Source of the DNA: Streptomyces flaveus
GTDB lineage: Bacteria > Actinomycetota > Actinomycetes > Streptomycetales > Streptomycetaceae
Length of the DNA stretch: 44,665 nucleotides
Direction: 5' to 3'
Assembly: GCF_014647675.1 (NCBI RefSeq)
Contig: NZ_BMPQ01000041.1
Span: 1-44,665, forward strand
In this document: positions 9,771-16,649 of the stretch, piece by piece
Layout: each line of letters starts with the position of its first letter
Numbering within the stretch: position 1 is the stretch's first letter
Made by a program: the position numbers and the translations under genes
The notes under the pieces: generated by a model
What the model was told of the DNA's origin: nothing
The model's database searches: none
What the model saw: only the letters and a program-made list of their open reading frames with translations

Positions 9771-11598
9771 CCGCGATCTCGGCGGCCGACGGCGCCCGAT
9801 GCGGGTGATGACGTACGTCGGCTGCGGAACCATACTGCTGGCCGGGTGCGCCTCGATGCCGGACAGCGGGGATCTGCGCGACGTCAAGGCCTCGCAGCGG
9901 CCGGATGCGCAGGTCCGGGTCTTCGCGATGCCGCCGCGGGAGAACGCCCCGCCCGAGGAGATCGTGCAGGGCTTCCTGGAGGCGCTGACCAGCGACGAGC
10001 CGGAGTTCGACACGGCGCGCAAGTACCTCACTGAGGACGCTTCGAAGAACTGGCAGCCCGAGCGCTCGACCACGGTGCTCGCGAACGGGCCGACCGCATG
10101 GGCCGAGCACAGCGGCAGCAGGGAGGCCACCGGCGACTACGCGTACGCGCTGACTGGTGACAAGGTCGCCGAGGTGGACGAGCAATTCGCGTACGAGCCG
10201 GCCGAGGGCCCATACAAGAAGAGGGTGCACCTTACGGAGCAGAAGGGGGCGGACGGCAGCAAGCAGTGGCGCATCGACTACCTGCCGCAGGGCGTGGTGC
10301 TCGGCAACTCCGACTTCCAGCGCCGCTACGTCTCCGTCAACAAGTATTACTTCGCGTCGAACTCGCCGACCGCCGACCGGCTCGGGACCGTGGCCGATCC
10401 CGTCTATGTGCGCCAGCAGGTCGACCCCGTGACCCAGATGGTCAAGGCACTGCTGAACGGGCCCACCAGCTGGCTCAAGCCGGTCGTCAGGTCGCGCTTC
10501 CCCACCGGTACGGCACTGAAGAAGGGTGTCAAGACGCTCACGCCCGACGACCAGAACAGGCTGACGGTGCCGCTGAACAAGAAGGCCGAGGGCGTCGGGC
10601 AGACCCAGTGCGCCGAGATGGCGGCCCAGCTCATCTTCACCCTGAAGGACCTGACGCCCACGGGCATCAACGAGGTCGAACTGCAGCGCCCGGACGGCTC
10701 ACAGCTGTGCGCGATCAAGGAGGGCGAGGCCGAGATCATCGCCTCGCACGGCACGGGGCAGCGTGTCCAGTACGAGTACTTCATCGACGGCGAGAAGCGG
10801 CTCGTACGGATACCCGCCGACACCGAACAGCAAGCCGAACCGGTGCCCGGAGCGCTCGGCGCGGGCGACACGGCGCTGCGGACGGCCGCGGTCTCGCGGA
10901 ACGAGGAGAGCGCGGCGGGGGTGTCGCTGGACGGGCGCTCGCTGTACGTGGGGTCGCTCGCGTCCGGTGCTTCGCTCGGGGATCCCGTGCTGCAGAGCAA
11001 GTCCAAGGCGGAGAACGACGGGCTGACAACGCCCAGTTGGGATGCGGGCGGCGACCTGTGGGTGGCCGACCGCGATCCGAAGAACTCCCGGCTGCTCCTG
11101 CTGGAGGAGGGCGGGGGCGAGCCGCTGGAGGTCAAGGCTCCCGGGGTCGAGGGGCGGATCGAGGCGGTGCGGGTGGCCGCCGACGGCGTGCGGATCGCGT
11201 TGATAGTGGAGAAGGAGGGCAAGACCTCGCTGCTCATGGGGCGGATCGAGCGGCAGAACGGCTCGGACGGGCGGCCTGTCGTCACGATCCACGAACCGCG
11301 TTCGGTCGCACCGCAGCTGGAGGAAGTCACGGCCATGTCCTGGGCCGGGGACAGCCGTCTGGTCGTGGTCGGCCAGGAGGAGGGCGGCGTGCAGCAGATC
11401 CGGTACGTCCAGGTCGACGGCTCCACTCCGGTCGGGGCGCCGCCTGCCGCGCTCACGGGTGTGGAGGAGATCGCCGCCTCCGAGGACGAGCGGCTGCCGC
11501 TGGTGGCGCACTCGGAGGACGGGATTGTGCAGCTTTCGTCCAGTGCGCAGTGGCAGAAGGTGGTCAAGACGGGGACGGCGCCGGTCTATCCGGGGTAG
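9760..11598 (+). CDS. lpqB: Lipoprotein LpqB
   Basis: The 612-residue lipoprotein starts at a GTG overlapping mtrB by 11 bases, with GGGGAGGGA upstream. The signal peptide ends in the lipobox LLAGC (C30). The middle contains the GerMN-type domain (QMVKALLNGPTSWLKPVVRS) and the C-terminal half is the LpqB beta-propeller. In mycobacteria LpqB interacts with the extracellular part of MtrB and affects MtrA phosphorylation; the same operon order here implies the same role. Confidence 0.95.
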   Translation: MGADRDLGGRRRPMRVMTYVGCGTILLAGCASMPDSGDLRDVKASQRPDAQVRVFAMPPRENAPPEEIVQGFLEALTSDEPEFDTARKYLTEDASKNWQPERSTTVLANGPTAWAEHSGSREATGDYAYALTGDKVAEVDEQFAYEPAEGPYKKRVHLTEQKGADGSKQWRIDYLPQGVVLGNSDFQRRYVSVNKYYFASNSPTADRLGTVADPVYVRQQVDPVTQMVKALLNGPTSWLKPVVRSRFPTGTALKKGVKTLTPDDQNRLTVPLNKKAEGVGQTQCAEMAAQLIFTLKDLTPTGINEVELQRPDGSQLCAIKEGEAEIIASHGTGQRVQYEYFIDGEKRLVRIPADTEQQAEPVPGALGAGDTALRTAAVSRNEESAAGVSLDGRSLYVGSLASGASLGDPVLQSKSKAENDGLTTPSWDAGGDLWVADRDPKNSRLLLLEEGGGEPLEVKAPGVEGRIEAVRVAADGVRIALIVEKEGKTSLLMGRIERQNGSDGRPVVTIHEPRSVAPQLEEVTAMSWAGDSRLVVVGQEEGGVQQIRYVQVDGSTPVGAPPAALTGVEEIAASEDERLPLVAHSEDGIVQLSSSAQWQKVVKTGTAPVYPG

Positions 11599-11606
11599 CC
11601 CCGGAG

Positions 11607-11629
11607 TTGTCCACAGGGAGATATCCACA
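11607..11629 (+). promoter_or_regulatory. Tandem DnaA-box-like sequences
   Basis: TTGTCCACA at 11607-11615 is a perfect match to the preferred Streptomyces DnaA box. ATATCCACA at 11621-11629 is a near match on the same strand, 14 bases away. They lie in the 71-base gap between lpqB and comF. Confidence 0.5.
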
Positions 11630-11669
11630 GGGGTGGCCGGACGATTCAGGCGTTGGCACAGTGGTGGGC

Positions 11670-12437
11670 ATGCGCGGGTGGTGGCAGGACCTCACCGACC
11701 TGGTGCTGCCGGCCGAGTGCGGAGGCTGCGGGAGGCCTCGTACGGTGCTCTGCCCGGGGTGCCGTGCCGCCCTGATGGAGGCCGCGCCGCGCCGGGTGCG
11801 ACCGGCGCCCGAGCCGCCGGGTTTGCCTGTGGTGCACGCGGCGGCTCCGTACGAGGACGAGGTGCGGGCGGCGCTCCTCGCCCACAAGGAACGGGGTGCG
11901 CTGATGCTCGCAGGGCCGCTGGGAGTGGCGCTCGCGGGTGCGGTGCGGGCGGGGCTCGCGTCCGGTGGTGGGTCCGGGGCGCCTGTGCTGCTCGTTCCCG
12001 TGCCCTCCGCGCGGCGGGCGGTGCGGGCGCGGGGGCACGACCCGGCGCGGCGGATCGCGCTCGCGGCGGCGGGCGAGCTGCGGCGCGCGGGGACGTCGGT
12101 CCGGGTGCTCGCTGTGCTGCGGCAGCGGCGTGCCGTGGCCGACCAGTCGGGGCTCAACTCCCGGCAGCGGCTGGACAATCTGGCCGGCGCCCTGGAGGTG
12201 GCAGCCGGGGGCGCCCGACTGCTGGCCGAAGGCGGCCGGGCCGTACTCGTCGACGACCTGATGACGACGGGGGCGTCCTTGACGGAGGCGGCGCGGGCGC
12301 TGCGCGCGGCTTTTGCGGAAGTGGGGGACCGGCCACAAGCGATCGCGGGAATGGGCGATCCGAACAGCACCGGAAGCATGATCAGTGCGGCTGTGGTCGC
12401 GGCGTCTCGGGCATCTTTCGAAATAATCCGGAACTGA
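11670..12437 (+). CDS. ComF-family phosphoribosyltransferase
   Basis: The 255-residue protein has an N-terminal zinc-ribbon-like pair of CxxC motifs (CGGC and CPGC) and a C-terminal phosphoribosyltransferase fold with the PRPP loop VLVDDLMTTGASL. These are the hallmarks of ComFC/GntX. In competent bacteria ComFC helps DNA uptake and transformation; in Streptomyces its role is unclear. ATG 11670 is chosen because homology begins at MRGWWQDLTDLVLP; GTGs at 11661 and 11664 are alternatives. hpf follows after a leader of about 314 bases. Confidence 0.88.
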   Translation: MRGWWQDLTDLVLPAECGGCGRPRTVLCPGCRAALMEAAPRRVRPAPEPPGLPVVHAAAPYEDEVRAALLAHKERGALMLAGPLGVALAGAVRAGLASGGGSGAPVLLVPVPSARRAVRARGHDPARRIALAAAGELRRAGTSVRVLAVLRQRRAVADQSGLNSRQRLDNLAGALEVAAGGARLLAEGGRAVLVDDLMTTGASLTEAARALRAAFAEVGDRPQAIAGMGDPNSTGSMISAAVVAASRASFEIIRN

Positions 12438-12751
12438 CTGGGAAGTTGCGTCGTTGCAGGTAGTGAGAGGTTCAATTCGCTGGAATGGAGGTACACCGCC
12501 GTAGAGGGTGACGACATCCGTCCGGGCGAGATATGTTCGGTTGTGAGGGAATGGCGGGTGCTGTCCCTCGTATATCGGATTGCCATGCTGCGGGTTTCTG
12601 CAATCACCCGCAGAGGTGGGGTGGAGATCTTGCCCCTGGGGGAGGAGGAGGTGGAGTCATCAAGTCCGAGGCTCTGGGGCTTGCCGGAGCCTGGTGCAAA
12701 AAAGGGAGTTGCTCCGCACCGATGCGGAGCGATCCGGGAACGGAGTTCTGC
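12438..12751 (+). promoter_or_regulatory. Long structured leader upstream of hpf
   Basis: This 314-base stretch holds no supported gene. It contains two perfect hairpins. CTGCGGGT/ACCCGCAG at 12588-12613 has a ten-base loop. GCTCCGCA/TGCGGAGC at 12711-12730 has a four-base loop (CCGA), is preceded by an A-rich run (12698-12703), and ends 21 bases before the hpf GTG. The second lies close enough to affect ribosome loading. I did not find a convincing promoter by eye. Confidence 0.4.
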
Positions 12752-13444
12752 GTGGACATCGTCGTCAAGGGCCGCAAGACCGAGGTGCCAGAGCGGTTCC
12801 GCAAGCACGTGGCCGAGAAGCTGAAGCTGGAGAAGATCCAGAAGCTCGATGCCAAGGTGATCAGCCTCGACGTCGAGGTGTCCAAGGAGCCCAACCCGCG
12901 ACAGGCCGACCGGTCCGACCGAGTGGAGATCACGCTGCACTCCCGCGGCCCGGTGATCCGGGCGGAGGCAGCGGCCAGTGATGCATATGCGGCGCTCGAC
13001 CTGGCGGCGGACAAGCTGGAAGCCCGGCTGCGCAAGCAGCACGACAAGCGCTACACGCGCCGTGGTGCCCGTCGGCTCACGGCAGCTGAGGTCGCCGACC
13101 ACGTTCCGGGTGTGGCGACACTGAACGGGAACGGCAACGCCGTCCACGAGGAAGAGCCCGACGCAGTGCCGACCAAGAAGATCGGCTCCCTCGAGGTGAA
13201 GGGCGAAGGCCCCCTCGTTGTGCGCGAGAAGACTCACGTCGCCTCTCCGATGACCCTCGACCAGGCTCTCTACGAGATGGAGCTGGTCGGGCACGACTTC
13301 TATCTTTTCGTCGACTCCGAGACCAAGGAACCGAGTGTCGTCTACCGGCGGCACGCATACGACTACGGCGTCATCCACCTCAGTACGGACCCGATGGTCG
13401 CCCAGGCGCACAAGCCCTCGACGGGCGGATCGCTCGGCGGCTGA
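12752..13444 (+). CDS. hpf: Long-form ribosome hibernation-promoting factor
   Basis: The 230-residue protein has the N-terminal S30AE/YfiA domain (VDIVVKGRKTEVPERF, then VEITLHSRGPVIRAEA) and a C-terminal dimerisation domain (GPLVVREKTHVASPMTLDQA, then HDFYLFVD and VVYRRHAYDYGVIHL). This is the long HPF type that forms 100S ribosome dimers in stationary phase. GTG 12752 is preferred, with GGAG seven bases upstream; the open frame runs 73 codons further without homology. A terminator-like pair of hairpins follows. Confidence 0.95.
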   Translation: MDIVVKGRKTEVPERFRKHVAEKLKLEKIQKLDAKVISLDVEVSKEPNPRQADRSDRVEITLHSRGPVIRAEAAASDAYAALDLAADKLEARLRKQHDKRYTRRGARRLTAAEVADHVPGVATLNGNGNAVHEEEPDAVPTKKIGSLEVKGEGPLVVREKTHVASPMTLDQALYEMELVGHDFYLFVDSETKEPSVVYRRHAYDYGVIHLSTDPMVAQAHKPSTGGSLGG

Positions 13445-13458
13445 CCTTGCCCGATGAG

Positions 13459-13530
13459 CTCCCCCAGCCTTCGGCCGGGGGAGCCCCAGCCGGTGCCCCT
13501 GGGGTGCGCGTGCGCCCCCAGGGGCACCGG
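13459..13530. terminator. Double hairpin terminator after hpf
   Basis: The first hairpin is 13459-13469 pairing with 13473-13483 (one A-C mismatch, TTC loop). The second is a perfect 15-base-pair stem, 13490-13504 with 13516-13530, and an 11-base loop. There is no T-run, as usual for Streptomyces terminators. The first hairpin belongs to a sequence type that recurs in Streptomyces intergenic DNA. Confidence 0.75.
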
Positions 13531-13675
13531 TGTACGACCCCTCACGCCCCGCTACGTCACCGCACTGTCGTCCGGGCATGAAATCATGGCCGCACCGGGC
13601 CCCAACCGGTGGGCCGTTGCCTTGGGTTGGCGATGGCACAGGAACAAAAGGCCACGGCCTTCAGGGGGAGGAACG

Positions 13676-14440
13676 ATGGCGGACAGCTTCGGACCGGTGC
13701 GGAACGAAGATGCCGGCGACGGCGTCGTCGGCATGGGCCCGGACGCGGGCCCCGGCCCGAATGAGGGCCCCCCACGCAAGGAGCCGATCCGGGTCCTTGT
13801 CGTGGACGACCATGCCCTTTTCCGCCGCGGCCTGGAGATTGTGCTCGCCGCCGAGGAGGACATCCAGGTCATCGGGGAGGCGGGTGACGGAGCCGAGGCG
13901 GTCGACAAGGCCGCCGACCTGCTGCCCGACATCGTGCTGATGGACGTACGCATGCCCAAGCGCGGCGGTATCGAGGCGTGCACGTCCATCAAGGAGGTGG
14001 CCCCCAGCGCGAAGATCATCATGCTGACGATCAGCGATGAGGAGGCCGACCTCTACGACGCGATCAAGGCGGGCGCGACCGGCTATCTCCTCAAGGAGAT
14101 CTCCACGGACGAGGTGGCCACGGCCATTCGTGCTGTCGCCGACGGGCAGTCGCAGATCAGCCCCTCGATGGCGTCCAAGCTGCTCACCGAGTTCAAGTCG
14201 ATGATCCAGCGCACCGACGAGCGGCGTCTGGTGCCGGCGCCCCGGCTCACCGACCGTGAGCTGGAGGTCCTCAAGCTGGTGGCCACGGGGATGAACAACC
14301 GGGACATCGCCAAGGAGTTGTTCATCTCCGAGAACACCGTGAAGAACCATGTACGCAACATCCTGGAGAAGCTGCAGCTGCACTCCAGGATGGAGGCCGT
14401 GGTGTACGCGATGCGGGAGAAAATCCTCGAGATCCGTTGA
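13676..14440 (+). CDS. NarL/FixJ-type response regulator
   Basis: The 254-residue protein has a receiver domain (VLVVDDHALFRRGLEIVLAA; phosphoacceptor in VLMDVRMPK, D90; conserved K in GYLLKEIS) and a LuxR-type HTH (LTDRELEVLKLVATGMNNRD, then FISENTVKNHVRNILEKL). A Gly/Pro/Asp-rich segment of about 37 residues precedes the receiver. ATG 13676 has an excellent ribosome-binding site (GGGGGAGGAA). No kinase gene is adjacent, so it is an orphan regulator. The targets are unknown. Confidence 0.93.
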   Translation: MADSFGPVRNEDAGDGVVGMGPDAGPGPNEGPPRKEPIRVLVVDDHALFRRGLEIVLAAEEDIQVIGEAGDGAEAVDKAADLLPDIVLMDVRMPKRGGIEACTSIKEVAPSAKIIMLTISDEEADLYDAIKAGATGYLLKEISTDEVATAIRAVADGQSQISPSMASKLLTEFKSMIQRTDERRLVPAPRLTDRELEVLKLVATGMNNRDIAKELFISENTVKNHVRNILEKLQLHSRMEAVVYAMREKILEIR

Positions 14441-14480
14441 GCCCGCGAAGCGCTCCGCTGGGGGACTGAAGCGCGTACGG

Positions 14481-14551
14481 CGGCTGCGGGCCGTGGGTGG
14501 CTGATCGCGCCCGCGCGGCGGAGCCGCATATGTCACAGCCCCGCGCCCCTT
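14481..14551. repeat. Streptomyces intergenic REP-like element, copy 1
   Basis: The block contains GTGGCTGATCGCGC, a short GCGGC/GCCGC hairpin and CAGCCCCGCGCCCCTTA. Its end parts match the element at 19632-19687 (GTGGCTGGTCGCGC and CCCCGCGCCCCTAA). Sequences of this type recur between genes in Streptomyces genomes. The stop codon of the winged-helix gene lies at its right end. Confidence 0.6.
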
Positions 14552-15749
14552 ATAGTGCGCGGGCCAGCTCTCTCGTCAGCGGTTCGCGCAGTTCCGGTGC
14601 GTCCACCCGTTCCACACGTACGTCCGTGCAGTCCACCCAGCTCGCGGCCTCGATCAGGGCCTGGGCCACCGCGGGAACCGCCTTGGGGCCGTTGAGGGTC
14701 GTCTGCTTGGCCACCAGTGTCCGGCCCTCGCGGGCGGGGTCCAGGCGCCCGACGAGATGGCCGCCGGCGAGGACCGGCATCGCGAAGTAGCCGTACACCC
14801 GCTTCGGCTTGGGGACGTAGGCCTCCAGGCGGTGGGTGAAGCCGAAGATCCGCTCTGTGCGGGCCCGTTCCCAGATCAGCGAGTCGAATGGGGACAGCAG
14901 CGTCGTACGGTGGCGGCCGCGCGGCGTGGTCTCCAGGGCCGCCGGATCGGCCCAGGCGGGTTTGCCCCAGCTCTCGACGGTCACCGGGACCAGTCCGGAG
15001 TCCGCTATCACCGCGTCGACCTGGTCGCCCCTGAGGCGGTGGTAGTCGGCGATGTCCGCGCGCGTGCCGACGCCCAGCGCCTGGCCCGCGAGCCGGACCA
15101 GACGGCGCAGGCACTCCGCGTCGTCCAACTCGTCGTGGAGCAGCGCCTCCGGGACGGCGCGCTCGGCGAGGTCGTACACCCGCTTCCAGCCGCGGCGCTC
15201 GACGCACACCACCTCGCCGTACATCAGTGCGCGCTCGACGGCGACCTTCGTGCCCGACCAGTCCCACCACTCGCTGGTCTTCTTCGCGCCGCCCAACTCC
15301 GTGGCCGTAAGGGGGCCTTCCGCTCTCAGTTGCTTGATGACCTGGTCGTACGTGCCGTCCGGGAGCTCGTGGTTCCAGTGCGGGCGGGCGCGGTAGGCGC
15401 GGCGGCGGAAGGCGAAGTGGGGCCACTCCTCGATGGGGAGGATGCAGGCGGCGTGCGACCAGTACTCGAAGGCATGAGGTCGTGCCGGAGACGTGCCAGG
15501 AGATGCAGTGGTCCAGTACGCCTTGTCCACCGTCTTGCGGTCGACGGCGCCGAGGCGGGCGTACGGGATGAGTTCGTGGGAGCGGGCGAGGACCGAGATC
15601 GTGTCGAGCTGGACCGCTCCCAGGTGCCGCAGCACGCCGCGCACGCCGGCCTTGCGGTCAGGGGCGCCGAGGAATCCCTGGGCGCGCAGGGCGATACGGC
15701 GGGCCTCGTCTGCGGAGAGTCCGGCGGTGGGGCGAGGGAGACTCGTCAT
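14550..15749 (-). CDS. Winged-helix protein of the YcaQ/AlkX type
   Basis: The 399-residue protein is a winged helix DNA-binding domain (HTH_42) family member. It shows RGVLRHLGAVQLDTISVLAR near the N-terminus, RPHAFEYWSHAA, and LLSPFDSLIWERARTERIFGF with YGYFAMPVLAGGHLVGRLD in the C-terminal half. The family includes the E. coli interstrand-crosslink glycosylase YcaQ and Streptomyces AlkX/AlkY, so DNA repair is likely but not shown. ATG 15749 is preferred to the upstream GTG (15773) because GCGGACC lies just before it. Confidence 0.85.
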   Translation of the reverse strand: MTSLPRPTAGLSADEARRIALRAQGFLGAPDRKAGVRGVLRHLGAVQLDTISVLARSHELIPYARLGAVDRKTVDKAYWTTASPGTSPARPHAFEYWSHAACILPIEEWPHFAFRRRAYRARPHWNHELPDGTYDQVIKQLRAEGPLTATELGGAKKTSEWWDWSGTKVAVERALMYGEVVCVERRGWKRVYDLAERAVPEALLHDELDDAECLRRLVRLAGQALGVGTRADIADYHRLRGDQVDAVIADSGLVPVTVESWGKPAWADPAALETTPRGRHRTTLLSPFDSLIWERARTERIFGFTHRLEAYVPKPKRVYGYFAMPVLAGGHLVGRLDPAREGRTLVAKQTTLNGPKAVPAVAQALIEAASWVDCTDVRVERVDAPELREPLTRELARAL

Positions 15750-15791
15750 GGTCCGCACGATAGGCGGTCCCACTGACAGTCGGGCCTGACC

Positions 15792-15800
15792 TGTGGATAT
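15792..15800 (-). promoter_or_regulatory. Single DnaA-box-like sequence
   Basis: Read on the minus strand this is ATATCCACA followed by GG, the same sequence as the second box at 11621-11629. It lies in the short gap between the GNAT and winged-helix genes. A single box has little predictive value. Confidence 0.25.
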
Positions 15801-15827
15801 CGCCCCAGAAGTGCCAGGTGCCGGGCT

Positions 15828-16406
15828 TCAGTCCCGTTGTGGAGCCGGCAGGTACGGCGCTGTCGACGGCAGCCCCAGGTCGGACGGGAGCAGGGAGCCG
15901 ACCCAGCAATCGCGGCGTACGCCCTTGTTGTTGATGCCGGAGCGAAGGACGCCCTCGATGCTGAAGCCGGCGCGTTCGGCCACCGCGCGCGAACCTGTGT
16001 TGCCGACCTCGGCCCGCCACTCCACGCGGTCGATCGTCGTGTCTGTGAAGACCCAGCGGGACGTGGTGACCGCGGCTTCGGTGGTGTAACCGTTGCCCCG
16101 GTGTTCCTTCGTCGCCCAGAAGCCGATCTCGCCGACGCCGAGGGAGCGCATCGTGATTCCGATCATGCCGACGAGATCGCCGGAGGCCGGCAGGAAGACG
16201 CCGAACGTGAACGTCGAGGAGTCCGCCCAGCCGTCGGGCACCATCTGCTCCGTGAAGCCTGCCGCGTGCTCCCGCAGATAGGGGGAGGGGATCGTGGTCC
16301 AGCGCTGGATGTCGGGGTCCTGGCAGGCGTCGTACACGGCGTCGGTGTCGTGCGGGCCCACCGAGCGCAGAAGGAGCCGCTCGGAGGTCAGCGTTACGGG
16401 GTCCAT
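15828..16406 (-). CDS. GNAT-family N-acetyltransferase (RimJ/RimL type)
   Basis: The 192-residue protein starts with the usual LTSERLLLR beta strand. It has the acetyl-CoA loop in EHRGNGYTTEA (Q/RxxGxG/A-like) and ends with a motif like GVRRDCWVGSLL (RDxW-like). It is related to RimJ/RimL-type N-terminal or small-molecule acetyltransferases; the substrate cannot be told from sequence. The ATG at 16406 fits family N-termini; an upstream in-frame ATG/GTG pair (16442/16445) would add about 13 residues. Confidence 0.85.
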   Translation of the reverse strand: MDPVTLTSERLLLRSVGPHDTDAVYDACQDPDIQRWTTIPSPYLREHAAGFTEQMVPDGWADSSTFTFGVFLPASGDLVGMIGITMRSLGVGEIGFWATKEHRGNGYTTEAAVTTSRWVFTDTTIDRVEWRAEVGNTGSRAVAERAGFSIEGVLRSGINNKGVRRDCWVGSLLPSDLGLPSTAPYLPAPQRD

Positions 16407-16649
16407 TGCCCGATTCTGCTCGGCCTGCCCCGAGGAAGCCATCACTTTTGCCCTGAGTGAGGGCTCGGTTACTTTTCGCTCTGCGGGCGCGGCACCTTCG
16501 GCAACTCCCGTCCGTTGTCCTAGTGGCTGTCACGGGCAGACCTCCCGGCGCGGTGGGGTCCTCGCTTACGATGGCCGTTGCTCAAGCTGTGATTTGAAAC
16601 TGTTGTTGAACCCGACCGTCCGGCCCGACCGGCAAGGAGACAAACCCCC

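Noticed and set aside
12533..12751. 73-codon N-terminal extension of hpf
   Set aside because: It lacks homology and HPF proteins begin at VDIVVKG; the GTG at 12752 has a good ribosome-binding site.
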